This document shows, one piece after another, positions 25,422-35,047 of a stretch of 64,000 nucleotides of DNA (positions are counted from its first letter, which is position 1; every line of letters starts with the position of its first letter). The notes beneath the pieces were generated by a model, which ran no database searches, was not told the origin of the DNA, and saw only the letters and a list, made by a program, of their open reading frames with translations. The position numbers and the translations under genes are program-made. This DNA comes from Pseudoalteromonas espejiana DSM 9414. GTDB lineage: Bacteria > Pseudomonadota > Gammaproteobacteria > Enterobacterales > Alteromonadaceae. Where the stretch lies: contig NZ_CP011029.1 in NCBI RefSeq assembly GCF_002221525.1, positions 1 through 64,000 of the forward strand, written 5' to 3'.

Positions 25422-26099
25422 ATGGCAACTACACTCGCATTTGACGTATACGGCACGCTTATAAATACCCATGGCGTACTGACCTTACTTGAAGATATGA
25501 TTGGCGATAACGCGCAAAACTTTTCAAATACATGGCGCGAAAAACAATTGGAATATTCGTTTAGGCGCGGATTAATGCAAAACTATATACCGTTTTCATT
25601 ATGTACAAAACATGCTCTCGATTACGCGTGTTTAGCGCATAAAACGCAGCTTAGTGATGACCAAAAACAGCAATTGCTTGAGCAATATAAAATTTTACCG
25701 GCCTTTGATGATGTTAAAAAAGGGCTTGAGCAACTTAAAGCACAAAACTACCGATTGTTTGCGTTTTCTAATGGCGCTGCTGATGCGGTAAATAAATTGC
25801 TCGAAACCGCTGGTATTAGTGAGCTTTTTGAACGCGTTGTAAGCGCCGACGATATGAAAACATTTAAGCCAAATCCTGGTGTTTACAGCCATTTTTTACG
25901 CGAAACCAACTCAACAGGTGCAAATACGTGGCTTATTTCGAGTAATCCGTTTGATATAACTGGCGCTATTTCGCACGGTATGCGCGGTGCGTGGATAAAA
26001 CGCTCAGAAGACTCTATTTTTGATCCGTGGGAAATTCAGCCAACGACTATTGCCACTGACTTAGTGGATTTAGAAAACAAGCTCGAAGAGATCAATTAA
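25422..26099 (+). CDS. Haloacid dehalogenase type II
   Basis: 225 aa HAD-superfamily enzyme of the L-2-haloacid dehalogenase type. Motif I FDVYGTL with nucleophile Asp (residue 8), motif II AFSNGA, motif III Lys in FKPNPGVY, and motif IV SSNPFDITGA (SSNxxD, with catalytic Asp) are present. The family displaces halide from 2-haloalkanoic acids through an aspartyl ester; marine relatives handle haloacetates. Cap domain at about 15-95. Good SD (GGGAGCAAAC before ATG). Stand-alone unit closed by a strong hairpin at 26121-26150. Confidence 0.87.
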   Translation: MATTLAFDVYGTLINTHGVLTLLEDMIGDNAQNFSNTWREKQLEYSFRRGLMQNYIPFSLCTKHALDYACLAHKTQLSDDQKQQLLEQYKILPAFDDVKKGLEQLKAQNYRLFAFSNGAADAVNKLLETAGISELFERVVSADDMKTFKPNPGVYSHFLRETNSTGANTWLISSNPFDITGAISHGMRGAWIKRSEDSIFDPWEIQPTTIATDLVDLENKLEEIN

Positions 26100-26120
26100 A
26101 CCGCATTTTTACTTTTATAT

Positions 26121-26157
26121 CCCTCTTTACTGCTTTAGCTGTAAAGAGGGTTTAGCC
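26121..26157 (+). terminator. Hairpin terminator after the dehalogenase
   Basis: CCCTCTTTAC and GTAAAGAGGG form a perfect 10-bp stem with a 10-nt loop, followed by a T-rich tract. Confidence 0.75.
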
Positions 26158-26357
26158 TTATTTTTTAGTCTGCCTAAAAACCTAAGTTTTAAATAAACCT
26201 CTCCCCAATTTTCAAATCTCGAGCGAACAAACCCCACTAATTAAAGTGCACTATAAATATTTGAGTAGCTCATTTTATGTACTTTATTAGTTTTAAAAGT
26301 AATTACTTATAACCAATCAATCACTTATAAATGCGAAAATAAGCTTATATCTAACCC

Positions 26358-26388
26358 TTAATCATTATTGAAAATGCAAATTGTTACT
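26358..26388. promoter_or_regulatory. Candidate Fur box of the siderophore operon
   Basis: The AT-rich leader contains TTAATCATTATTG and GAAAATGCAAATTGTTACT. The second matches the 19-bp Fur consensus at 12 of 19 positions, and the first contains its AATCATTAT half. Placement 44-74 bp before the decarboxylase ATG and the siderophore function support Fur control; the match itself is only moderate. Confidence 0.45.
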
Positions 26389-26431
26389 ATTAAGATCTCC
26401 ACCCCCAAAACAAGTACACCAAGGAGCGAAT

Positions 26432-27970
26432 ATGTCACAATTACAATCGGCGCAGCTCAGCTCAGTCGAAAACCAAGCATTATTTGAACAAAACGGGTTA
26501 CCTCCTCAATTTAATCTCGATCAGTTTATTAATTATCAAATAGCGTCGCTGCAGGGGCTTTCGGCTGTGCAACAAGCAATGGCAAAAGCAAAAAAGCCGT
26601 TTTCTGGCGTGGCGGTTAATACACTTGCCGCCACTGTTAACAATGTAGATTTAACCAAACCTCTCGCTGATTTTCCTGCGGTATTAAACGAGCTTAAAAG
26701 CGTGTATTTAGATCACGCTGTGTATTTTCATCATCCGCGTTACATGGCGCATTTAAATTGCCCTGTTACGTACCCTGCGGTTGTGGCAGAGCACATAATT
26801 GGCGCAATCAATACCTCAGTAGACACGTGGGATCAAAGCGCTGGCGCGACCCTTATTGAACAAAAATTAATTGATTGGAGCTGTGAAAAAGCAAAGCTAC
26901 CGAGCACTGCCGATGGCGTTTTTACAAGTGGTGGTACACAATCGAATTTAATGGCAATGCTTGTTGCACGCGAAGTAGCCGTGAGCCGTTATGCCCCCGA
27001 TCATCAAGTAAAACTACAAGGTTTGCCAAACGTTGCCTCGCGTTTTCGTATTTATTGCTCAGAGGTGGCGCATTTTAGTATTCAAAAGGCTGCGGCGTTA
27101 TTGGGCTTAGGTTATAACGCGGTAGTCCCAGTGGCTACAAACAGCAAAATGCAAATGGATATGGACGCGCTTAACCATGCAATTGCAGATTCTAAAGCCA
27201 AGGGCGATTTACCTATAGCGGTGGTTGTTACCGCCGGTACGACCGATTTTGGCTCAATTGACCCTATTGAAGACATAGCAAAACTTGCTAAAAAAGAGCA
27301 GCTTTGGTGCCATGTAGATGGCGCATACGGCGGCGGATTATTAGTGAGTGAGCACCATCGCAGTGCCTTAAACGGTATAGAGCTCGTAGATTCAATTACT
27401 ATTGATTACCATAAATCGTTTATGCAGCCGGTTAGCTGCAGTGCCTTTTTGTTAAGTGACAAACGCCACTTTAGCCATATTACACTCTACGCCGACTACC
27501 TAAACCCATTAGCGGAGGCCGGTAATGGCACACCAAATTTAGTTGATAAAAGCTTACAAACCACACGCCGTTTTGATGCCTTAAAACTTTGGTTAACACT
27601 GCGCACTATGGGGGAAGCGCCACTTGGCCGAGCGTTTGATAAAGTAATTGGCCTTGCTCGTCAAACCCATATAGTGCTTAACGAGCACCCTGATTTTGAC
27701 GTTATAAATTACCCAGAGCTTAGCGCGCTGGTATTTCGCTTTGCGCCAGAGGCGTTAAAACATAACCCCGATTTACTCGACACCCTAAACCTGCACGTAC
27801 GCCAAACATTTTTAAAAACGGGTGACGCCATGATTGCGCGCACCAAAATTAACGGCCGTCACTACCTTAAATTTACGTTACTCAATGCCCAGTGCCAATT
27901 GAGCGATGTGCGCGCCGTGCTTGAGCAAATTAGCACTATTGCGTGGCAAACGTATAAGGAGCAACAATAA
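26432..27970 (+). CDS. bibA: PLP-dependent diamine-forming decarboxylase (BibA/DesA-like)
   Basis: 512 aa group II PLP decarboxylase, like DesA/BibA that make cadaverine from lysine (first step of hydroxamate siderophores) or DABA decarboxylase. Seen: TSGGTQSNLMAM, VTAGTTDFGSIDPIE, HVDGAYGGG (PLP Asp) and DYHKSFMQP (Schiff-base Lys). Start at 26432 because AAGGAGCGAAT precedes it; an in-frame ATG 51 nt upstream lacks an SD. Its TAA overlaps the next ATG (TAATG), so translation is coupled. First gene of a six-gene operon. Lysine is the likely substrate by analogy. Confidence 0.88.
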   Translation: MSQLQSAQLSSVENQALFEQNGLPPQFNLDQFINYQIASLQGLSAVQQAMAKAKKPFSGVAVNTLAATVNNVDLTKPLADFPAVLNELKSVYLDHAVYFHHPRYMAHLNCPVTYPAVVAEHIIGAINTSVDTWDQSAGATLIEQKLIDWSCEKAKLPSTADGVFTSGGTQSNLMAMLVAREVAVSRYAPDHQVKLQGLPNVASRFRIYCSEVAHFSIQKAAALLGLGYNAVVPVATNSKMQMDMDALNHAIADSKAKGDLPIAVVVTAGTTDFGSIDPIEDIAKLAKKEQLWCHVDGAYGGGLLVSEHHRSALNGIELVDSITIDYHKSFMQPVSCSAFLLSDKRHFSHITLYADYLNPLAEAGNGTPNLVDKSLQTTRRFDALKLWLTLRTMGEAPLGRAFDKVIGLARQTHIVLNEHPDFDVINYPELSALVFRFAPEALKHNPDLLDTLNLHVRQTFLKTGDAMIARTKINGRHYLKFTLLNAQCQLSDVRAVLEQISTIAWQTYKEQQ

Positions 27971-29289
27971 TGAGCAACCAACCTTATGACTTTATAGCCA
28001 TTGGCCTTGGCCCGTTTAATTTATCGTTAGCGTGTTTAAGTGAACCACTAGAAGGCGTTAAAAGCTTATTTTTAGAGCAGCGTAGCCAATTTGATTGGCA
28101 CCCAGGCATGATGCTAGAAGGTGTTACTTTGCAAACGCCATTTATGTCTGACTTGGTGACCCTTGCCGATCCTACTAGCCAGTACAGTTTTTTAAATTAT
28201 GCCAAGCTTAATAATCGGTTATACCCATTTTATATTCGTGAGAGCTTTTTTTTACTGCGTAAAGAATACAACCTCTATTGCCAATGGGTGTGCTCGCAGT
28301 TGAGTAACGTAAGCTTTGAGCAAAGTGTAACTAAGGTTGAGTTTTGCCAGCAAACTCAGTGCTATACCGTTACCTGTAATACCCCAGGCGGTGAGCAGCA
28401 ATATGTTACGCGCCACTTAGTGCTTGGCACCGGCCCTGCCCCATATATTCCTGATTGTGCAGTGAAAAGTAATTCTAATAACGTAATGCACAGTAGCGAC
28501 TTTTGCCACCGCCTTGATGAGCTAAAATCCGCTAAACGCGTAACGGTTGTGGGAGCAGGACAAAGTGCCGCTGAGATTTATCACACCCTATTACAACAAG
28601 CCGTGCCACAAGGTTTGCAACTAGATTGGATAGCTCGCTCGCCGCGTTATTTTCCGCTGGAGTACACCAAACTCACCCTTGAGATGACCTCACCTGAGTA
28701 TGTTGATTACTTTTATAATTTAAAAACTGAGCAACGAGATTGGCTTAACCAAAATCAAAAAAACTTATTTAAAGGCATAAATGGCGATTTAATTAATGAC
28801 ATTTTTGACACCCTTTACGCGCAAAGCTTAGATGGGCCCATTTCTACCACATTTAAAACGAACAGCAAACTTACTAATACGCGTAAGAGCGCTGGGCGTT
28901 TAGTAACTGAGTTTTACCATCAAGAGCTAAATGAAGCCTTTGAAATAAAAACCGATTACTTAATTTGTGCCACGGGCTTTAAATACAAGCGCCCCGCTTT
29001 TTTAAACCCCATTGCACAGCAGCTCCCAGAAGATGAGCAAGGCCGTTATATAGTAAGCCGTGAATACGCAATAGATACCGACCAAAAACGTATATTTGTA
29101 CAAAATGCAGAGCAGCACACCCATGGTTTTGTAACCCCCGATTTAGGCATGGCGTGTTACCGCAACAGTATAATTTTGCGCGAAATACTCGGTTATGCGC
29201 CGTATCAGGTTGAGCAAAAAATTGCATTTCAGTGCTTTGATTTAAGCGATGTAGAAACTCATTCACAGCAAAAGAGTAATGCCGCATGA
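27970..29289 (+). CDS. bibB: Lysine/diamine N-hydroxylase (BibB/DesB-like)
   Basis: 439 aa flavin N-monooxygenase of the IucD/SidA/DesB family, which hydroxylates the terminal amine of cadaverine or lysine using FAD, NADPH and O2. FAD-binding GLGPFNLSLA (near 12-21), NADPH-binding VVGAGQSAAEI (near 194) and the C-terminal CATGFKY motif are intact. Start codon overlaps the bibA stop. Its TGA overlaps the exporter start (ATGA). Length normal. Confidence 0.9.
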   Translation: MSNQPYDFIAIGLGPFNLSLACLSEPLEGVKSLFLEQRSQFDWHPGMMLEGVTLQTPFMSDLVTLADPTSQYSFLNYAKLNNRLYPFYIRESFFLLRKEYNLYCQWVCSQLSNVSFEQSVTKVEFCQQTQCYTVTCNTPGGEQQYVTRHLVLGTGPAPYIPDCAVKSNSNNVMHSSDFCHRLDELKSAKRVTVVGAGQSAAEIYHTLLQQAVPQGLQLDWIARSPRYFPLEYTKLTLEMTSPEYVDYFYNLKTEQRDWLNQNQKNLFKGINGDLINDIFDTLYAQSLDGPISTTFKTNSKLTNTRKSAGRLVTEFYHQELNEAFEIKTDYLICATGFKYKRPAFLNPIAQQLPEDEQGRYIVSREYAIDTDQKRIFVQNAEQHTHGFVTPDLGMACYRNSIILREILGYAPYQVEQKIAFQCFDLSDVETHSQQKSNAA

Positions 29290-30464
29290 GTTTACGTTTA
29301 GCGCTTATTTTGCTTACGGTTATTTCGGTGGTGTGCGATACCTTATTACTGCCGTTTTATCCGCAATTTTTTGCCAGCGAATTTTCTGTAAGTAACCCCA
29401 CGCTTATAGGGGTGTTTGTAGCTAACTGTTGTATTACCGTTATGCTCGCGCTGCCCCTGTGGGCAAAGGTTGCTAAAAAATACCACGAGCTGGCGCTTTG
29501 GCTTGTAACGCAAGTGATTGCCGCATGCTTTGGGTTGCTTTGTTATTTTGCAACTAACGTGTGGGAATTTTGGTTTTATTACCAGTTTATGTTGGTACTT
29601 AAGGCCAGTTACCTGCTTATTTATCCGTTTGCACTGCGTTTAGAGCAGCAAAGTAAGCACCTTTCTATTATTGGGTTGTTTTCGGTACTTATGCACTTTG
29701 GCGCTATTGGTGGCGCGTTAGTGGGCGGGTACTTTTTTAGCTTAAACGAACCGCGTTATGCACTGTTATTAAGTGCGGCGGGCGATGTAATACAAGTGCT
29801 GCTGTGCGCCTATTTAATGCTGAGCTTAAAGCTAGGTATTTATCAGCACGCTATTGAAAGCGAAAAACCGCGCACTCGTACCCCGTACTTTATTTGGCAA
29901 TTTTGCTTTATAAGCGTGGTGGTTTACTTTAGCGCATTTTTAATTAGGCCATTTTTTACGACCCATTGGCAGGGCATGAGCGCGCAAAGCAGTGCGTTTG
30001 AAAGTGCGCTTGTGTACGCCATTCCTGCTTTTTCAGCCCTACTAATGCTGTTGTTTAACCACTTTAGGCAGCGCTTACCTGTTCCTACGCTTAGCCGCAC
30101 CAGTACATTATTGTGCGCGCTTATTTTTGGCGCTATTGGGCTTTATTTACAGGCACAAGAGTCGGTGTGGTTAGTTGTCAGCTCGCGCATTCTTTACGGT
30201 ATTGCGCTGTTTCAAGTAATGGTTTTATTAGAGGTTATGTTATTTGCCAAAAGTGAGCCCGCTCACTACGGCAGTGATTTTGCCAAAGTGCATGTTGCGC
30301 AAAATATTGGCGTTATTTTAGCGTCGTTATTGGTGGGTATGAGTGTGGAATATTTTAATACAACCGTGCCTTTTTACTTTGCAGCCATTGGCTTTGCAAG
30401 CCTTGGCGCTATTTTGCTATGGCGGGTTAAATTTGTTGGCCGCACTGCACACACAGCCACTTAA
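29286..30464 (+). CDS. MFS transporter, probable siderophore exporter
   Basis: 392 aa with about 12 predicted transmembrane helices, beginning LALILLTVISVVCDTLLLPFYPQFF. Major facilitator fold; the early loop LPLWAKVAKKYHEL corresponds to the motif A region but is atypical. It resembles the PvsC-like exporters of Vibrio siderophore clusters. Located between the hydroxylase and synthetase genes, with a 4-bp overlap to bibB, so export of the finished siderophore is the simplest role. Confidence 0.78.
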   Translation: MSLRLALILLTVISVVCDTLLLPFYPQFFASEFSVSNPTLIGVFVANCCITVMLALPLWAKVAKKYHELALWLVTQVIAACFGLLCYFATNVWEFWFYYQFMLVLKASYLLIYPFALRLEQQSKHLSIIGLFSVLMHFGAIGGALVGGYFFSLNEPRYALLLSAAGDVIQVLLCAYLMLSLKLGIYQHAIESEKPRTRTPYFIWQFCFISVVVYFSAFLIRPFFTTHWQGMSAQSSAFESALVYAIPAFSALLMLLFNHFRQRLPVPTLSRTSTLLCALIFGAIGLYLQAQESVWLVVSSRILYGIALFQVMVLLEVMLFAKSEPAHYGSDFAKVHVAQNIGVILASLLVGMSVEYFNTTVPFYFAAIGFASLGAILLWRVKFVGRTAHTAT

Positions 30465-30489
30465 TAATTAAAAAGATTTAGGAGTTTTT

Positions 30490-32838
30490 ATGTATTTTTC
30501 ATCTTTTGTAACCACGTTACAACACACAGGTAATGTAACTATGCGGTTACTACAGCAAAGCGACATGCCTATTATTTGTCAGTGGCTTACACTGCCTTAT
30601 GCGCATTTTTGGGGTATGAGTAAACACACACCCGAGCAAATGTGCAGCGCCTACCAAGATATAATTAACAACCCACATCATCATGCGTATGTTATTGAGC
30701 AAAATAATGAGCTACTTGCCCTTGTTGAGCTTTACAGTCCAAAGCACGACAAGCTACTTGCCGCTGCCTATGAGGTAATGCCAAACGATACGGGCATGCA
30801 TATTTTACTTGCCCCAAATACAAAGCCCAAACGCCATTTTAGCTTTGAAATAATGCAGTGCGTATTGCACAGTATTTTTACCCATAACGATAATGCGCGG
30901 GTAGTGGTAGAGCCCGATATTGCCAATAGTAAAATTCATACCTTAAATAAGCGTTTAGGCTTTGTGCATACTAAGCAAATAACTCTTGGTGATAAAAACG
31001 CATACCTTGGATTTTGTAATAAAGCCGCGTTTGAAACGCATGTAAATTTACATCATAAAACCCAAGCGCATATAAATTCTGACTATGTAAAGTTTGATCA
31101 CTGGCAGTGGGCAAACAGGCACTTACAAAGTAAGGCCATTAGCGAGCTTGTACACGAGCGATTATTGGTTGCAGAGCAAACCCCACATGGTTTTAAAGTT
31201 AATATTGAAGGGGGTTACTTTTTATTTAATGGCCGCGCTATGGCGCTTAACCACATAGATATAGACGAGCCAAGCTTATGTTTTTATAACCTTAACAATG
31301 AGCAAGTAGCGCTTGATGTACTGCACTTTTTTAGTGTGCAAGGCCCTGCACTGGGTTTAACTGGCGAGCGTTTAGCCACCTACCTTGAAGAGCTTAACGC
31401 CACACTTGCCAGTGCCTGTTATAAACGCGAAAACAACACGCTTAGCGCAGCCGAACTTGCGAAATTAGGGCTGCAACAAATAGAGGCTGCAATGAGCGAA
31501 GGCCACCCTGCATTTGTGGCTAATAATGGCCGAATTGGTTTTAGCAAAAGCGACTTTTTACGCTATGCGCCAGAAGTGGGTAAACCGTTTAAAGTGCTGT
31601 GGTTAGCGGCGCACAAAACAGTATGTGATTTTGCTTATAGTGAATACTTTAGTGACTACCCAAGCCATATTAGTGGCGAGCTTGATTTAACCACTCGTGA
31701 TGCGTTTAACAAAGCGCTAAAAGCGCAAAACTTAAACCCCGACGACTACCTATTTATGCCGGCTCATCCGTGGCAGTACCAACATAAATTAAGTGTGGTG
31801 TTTGCCAACGAGTTTGCCAATAACCGCTTAGTGTATTTAGGAGAAGGCGACGATTTATATCAAGCGCAGCAATCTATTCGTACGTTATATAACTGCTCGC
31901 ACCCGCATAAACCGTATTTAAAAGTGGCGCTGTCTATTTTAAATATGGGCTTTATGCGCGGGCTTTCGCGTGCATATATGGCGGTCACTCCGGCCATAAA
32001 TGATTGGGTGTTTAATAAAGTAAACCACGACCCAACACTTAGCGCGTGTAACTTTACAGCACTTAGAGAGTACGCCACGTTAGGGTATGCACATCACACT
32101 TTTGAGCAAAGTGCACTCGGTGATACACCGTATCGTAAAATGTTTGCGTGTTTATGGCGCGAAAACCCAAACCATAATTTACAAAATAATGAGCAGCTCA
32201 CCACCATGGCCGCATTGCTGCACCTAGATAACAACGGTAAAAGTATGGCAGGTGCATTAATAGATCAAAGCGGTTTAACCGCACACGCTTGGCTGCAAAG
32301 CTATTTTAACGCCTACCTTATTCCTTTAGTGCATTGTTTTTATGCCCATAAATTAGTGTTTATGCCCCACGGCGAAAACCTCATTTTAAAGCTTAAAAAT
32401 TCAGTGCCTGTGGGCGCTTACATGAAAGACATAGGCGAAGAAGTCGCGCTGCTTAATAGCACTGAGTCTTTACCTGAGGAAGTGTCGCGTATTCATATTG
32501 CCATGCCTAAAGAGCTTGAATTACTAAGTATATTTACCGATGTATTTGACTGCTTTTTTAGATACCTAGTCGCTATTTTAGTAAGAGAGGCGCGCATTAC
32601 CGAGCACGATTTTTGGCAAGGCGTTGCGCAAAGTGTAAACGCGTACCAACAAGCCAACCCCGCCTTAAATGAGCGCTTTAAAGAGTATGACTTTTTTAGT
32701 GATGAATTTGCACACTCCTGCTTAAACCGCTTACAGCTTGGCAATAATAAGCAAATGGTTGATTTAACCGACCCCGCAGGCAGCTTACAGTTTGCAGGAA
32801 ATTTAGATAACCCGGTATCGGCAAAGCTGTATGGCTAA
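30490..32838 (+). CDS. bibC: Acyltransferase-NIS synthetase fusion (BibC-like)
   Basis: 782 aa. About 15-180 is a GNAT/AlcB-type acyltransferase that would succinylate or acetylate N-hydroxycadaverine. About 200-780 is an IucA/IucC-type NRPS-independent siderophore synthetase, with EGHPAFVANNGRIGFS (near 336), PAHPWQ (near 423) and MPHGENLILKLKN (near 624). The same fusion is known as BibC of Aliivibrio salmonicida, which cyclodimerises N-hydroxy-N-succinylcadaverine to bisucaberin. Most relatives (DesC plus DesD) are separate proteins. SD TAGGAG before ATG. The end overlaps the next gene by 8 bp. Confidence 0.88.
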   Translation: MYFSSFVTTLQHTGNVTMRLLQQSDMPIICQWLTLPYAHFWGMSKHTPEQMCSAYQDIINNPHHHAYVIEQNNELLALVELYSPKHDKLLAAAYEVMPNDTGMHILLAPNTKPKRHFSFEIMQCVLHSIFTHNDNARVVVEPDIANSKIHTLNKRLGFVHTKQITLGDKNAYLGFCNKAAFETHVNLHHKTQAHINSDYVKFDHWQWANRHLQSKAISELVHERLLVAEQTPHGFKVNIEGGYFLFNGRAMALNHIDIDEPSLCFYNLNNEQVALDVLHFFSVQGPALGLTGERLATYLEELNATLASACYKRENNTLSAAELAKLGLQQIEAAMSEGHPAFVANNGRIGFSKSDFLRYAPEVGKPFKVLWLAAHKTVCDFAYSEYFSDYPSHISGELDLTTRDAFNKALKAQNLNPDDYLFMPAHPWQYQHKLSVVFANEFANNRLVYLGEGDDLYQAQQSIRTLYNCSHPHKPYLKVALSILNMGFMRGLSRAYMAVTPAINDWVFNKVNHDPTLSACNFTALREYATLGYAHHTFEQSALGDTPYRKMFACLWRENPNHNLQNNEQLTTMAALLHLDNNGKSMAGALIDQSGLTAHAWLQSYFNAYLIPLVHCFYAHKLVFMPHGENLILKLKNSVPVGAYMKDIGEEVALLNSTESLPEEVSRIHIAMPKELELLSIFTDVFDCFFRYLVAILVREARITEHDFWQGVAQSVNAYQQANPALNERFKEYDFFSDEFAHSCLNRLQLGNNKQMVDLTDPAGSLQFAGNLDNPVSAKLYG

Positions 32839-33469
32839 GCCTAACACCCTTTCGCACTTTTTGTTTTGCCCAAATGAGCCGGTTGCTGCGGCTCATCCAA
32901 GCTTAAATTTAGTGTATGTATTGGCTTCACATTGCAAGGCGCACTACCCCCATGCGCCTACGCAATTTATTAGCCGGCATTTATATTTGCAGCTTTGTTG
33001 GCAAGCTATTTATGCCTATTGTTATTGGCATACGTGCAAACACAACACGCATGATCCAATGCAGTTACAGTTAAAAATGTGCGGCGCGTATAGCCGTGGG
33101 TTTACCCTTACAGGCGCGCCTTTATTAAGTAAAGCTGAGCAAAGTAATGCACTAATTGAATTTGTAAGCTGTGTAGGTAAGTGGATAAATATTAACTATG
33201 CGCTGGGTAAAAAAGAGCAAGGCCGGTTGTTAATCGACACCCTTAACAGTGCATTTGAGCGCGCTCATAGCTTAAATTTAGCAAGTGCTGAGCACATTAC
33301 ACATTGCCATCAACAGTTACATAACTTAATCAGTAATCACTTTAATTTACACACCCCATTTAAATTAACGCCTAAGCGCTTAACGTGCTGTCGTTATTAT
33401 TTAGCAGGTTATAACAAATGCCAAACCTGCCCAAAAAAGGATATTAAAACCAATGAACACACGTCTTAA
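32831..33469 (+). CDS. FhuF-like ferric-siderophore reductase
   Basis: 212 aa. The C-terminus carries the iron-sulfur motif CCRYYLAGYNKCQTC (C-C-x10-C-x2-C, residues ~191-205), which binds the [2Fe-2S] cluster in FhuF and related siderophore-iron reductases. The rest is helical and His/Cys-rich, as usual. It would release iron from the imported ferric hydroxamate in the cytoplasm. It overlaps bibC by 8 bp and the next gene by 17 bp, so it is in the siderophore operon. Confidence 0.82.
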   Translation: MAKPNTLSHFLFCPNEPVAAAHPSLNLVYVLASHCKAHYPHAPTQFISRHLYLQLCWQAIYAYCYWHTCKHNTHDPMQLQLKMCGAYSRGFTLTGAPLLSKAEQSNALIEFVSCVGKWININYALGKKEQGRLLIDTLNSAFERAHSLNLASAEHITHCHQQLHNLISNHFNLHTPFKLTPKRLTCCRYYLAGYNKCQTCPKKDIKTNEHTS

Positions 33470-34532
33470 AACGATTGACCTTGCCCGAGGTGCGAGCGTT
33501 TTTATTATGATTTTAGTACACACTTTATGGATGTACTCGAGCACGGAGTTGCAAAGTGAAAGCCTATTTGGCGCTGTTATTCATATACTTGGCAAAGGCA
33601 CAGCCTCGTTTTTGGTGGCAATGGGGCTATCTATGGCACTTTCGCGTAGGCAAACACCCATGTTATTAATTAAGCGCGGCATACAGCTTTTACTACTTGC
33701 GTATTTAATGAATGCGGCAAAGTTTTGGCTACCCATTGAGGTATTTAACACCATGCCCGAGGCATTTATAAATGCGTACGGCTGGCAAAGTCCGCTCAGT
33801 GCGGGGCAATTACAATTTATGGTGCTCACAGGTGATATTTTACAACTTGCCGGAGTAAGCTTATTGCTATTTGGGGCACTTAATATTGCCCGTTGGAAAA
33901 CCGCATGGATTGCATGCTTAGCCATTGCTATTGCACTTGTAAGCCAGTTTGTAAGGGGGCAGCAGTTTGCACTTTCGCCGTATATAAGCGATTTGTTTTT
34001 TGCTAATAACTACCAAGTTTATTTTCCGGTGTTTCCGTGGATAAGCGCTATATTAACCGGCTACGTGCTTGGGCGTTTATACATAAATAGTCAGCATAAT
34101 GCTGCGTACTTATTTAGTGTATGCGCAAAGTTAGGTGCTGCATTATTAATTATTGGTACAGCGTGGCTTATTGCTGATTTTAAGGGGCAGTTTGGCAATT
34201 TTTTCCATTTAAATGGCGGCGGTATTATTTATTTAATCGGTTTAAATTTATTTGGTTTAGCTGTAATAGAATATGTATTTGGTAATAAATTCAACGGCCC
34301 TATTACACGGGCTCTTTTGTATGCGAGCAAGCATGTAACGGCCCTTTACATTATTCAATGGGTGCTAATTTGCTGGCTTATGGGCGTGTTTGGTTATCAC
34401 ACTCAGTCACTGTGGCCAACACTGTGCTTAATGGGCCTTATGGGTTTACTAACCTTTGCAGTGCACAAAGTGTATTTGCAAACTAAGCAAACCATACTCG
34501 CAATTAAGCAAAAGCCTAAGCGTACAGCATAA
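33453..34532 (+). CDS. Membrane acyltransferase-like protein (DUF1624/HGSNAT type)
   Basis: 359 aa with about 9-10 transmembrane helices. It begins RLKTIDLARGASVFIMILVHTLW, the signature start of heparan-alpha-glucosaminide N-acetyltransferase-like membrane acyltransferases (R-x-x-x-I/LDxxRG...H). The family transfers acyl groups across or at the inner membrane. It overlaps the reductase gene, AAGGAT lies 11-16 nt before the ATG, and it is the last gene of the siderophore operon. A role in siderophore tailoring or envelope acylation is possible; nothing direct shows the substrate. Confidence 0.75.
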   Translation: MNTRLKTIDLARGASVFIMILVHTLWMYSSTELQSESLFGAVIHILGKGTASFLVAMGLSMALSRRQTPMLLIKRGIQLLLLAYLMNAAKFWLPIEVFNTMPEAFINAYGWQSPLSAGQLQFMVLTGDILQLAGVSLLLFGALNIARWKTAWIACLAIAIALVSQFVRGQQFALSPYISDLFFANNYQVYFPVFPWISAILTGYVLGRLYINSQHNAAYLFSVCAKLGAALLIIGTAWLIADFKGQFGNFFHLNGGGIIYLIGLNLFGLAVIEYVFGNKFNGPITRALLYASKHVTALYIIQWVLICWLMGVFGYHTQSLWPTLCLMGLMGLLTFAVHKVYLQTKQTILAIKQKPKRTA

Positions 34533-34781
34533 ACTAAACTCTCTGGGCTGTTACCGGTAAGGTAATAGCCAGCCATAACAAAACGTGCACCAAAAAATGA
34601 GCAATATACTCATGAGCTAAGAGTATATAAAATAGTTAACGAGTGCAGTCGTGCTTTTTATTTACCTCGTTATTTATATGCAAGATTGTGTATTCGTCAG
34701 TTATTTTGTTTGGAGTTTAGTTTGAAAGTAGAACAGCCTGTATTAGGCAAAACTGGCACGTTAATTTTTTTAGTTATTTTA

Positions 34782-35045
34782 GGGCGTGTTGATCTTTGCG
34801 GATTGAAATTTGTTCAATCTAGGGGGGATTAAATCGCGGCGCGAGATTTGTAACCTAGTGGGCTAAGTAAAAATCGAGCAACAAAGAGTTTATCGCCCCT
34901 AGGCCGAACCCGAAGGGCAGCGCATGTTTGGCATTTATGCTGCGTTATCGCCTATTTATGTGGAATAACCACACTTCATAGGCTCTGCCTTGCCTAAAAG
35001 CCAAACACACTGCTGCAAATTCAATCATCAAAGATCAACACGCCC
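34782..35045. mobile_element. 264-bp MITE related to the adjacent IS
   Basis: Terminal inverted repeats: GGGCGTGTTGATCTTTG at the left, its perfect complement at 35029-35045, with weaker pairing beyond (GATTGAA). A TA dinucleotide flanks both ends. The repeat matches the left end of the neighbouring IS (35048), so the IS transposase probably mobilises it. No coding capacity; internal short palindromes. Confidence 0.8.
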
Positions 35046-35047
35046 TA

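Noticed and set aside
34549..34572. Terminator after the siderophore operon
   Set aside because: GGCTGTTACC...GGTAATAGCC forms a stem but is not followed by a T run; termination there is uncertain.
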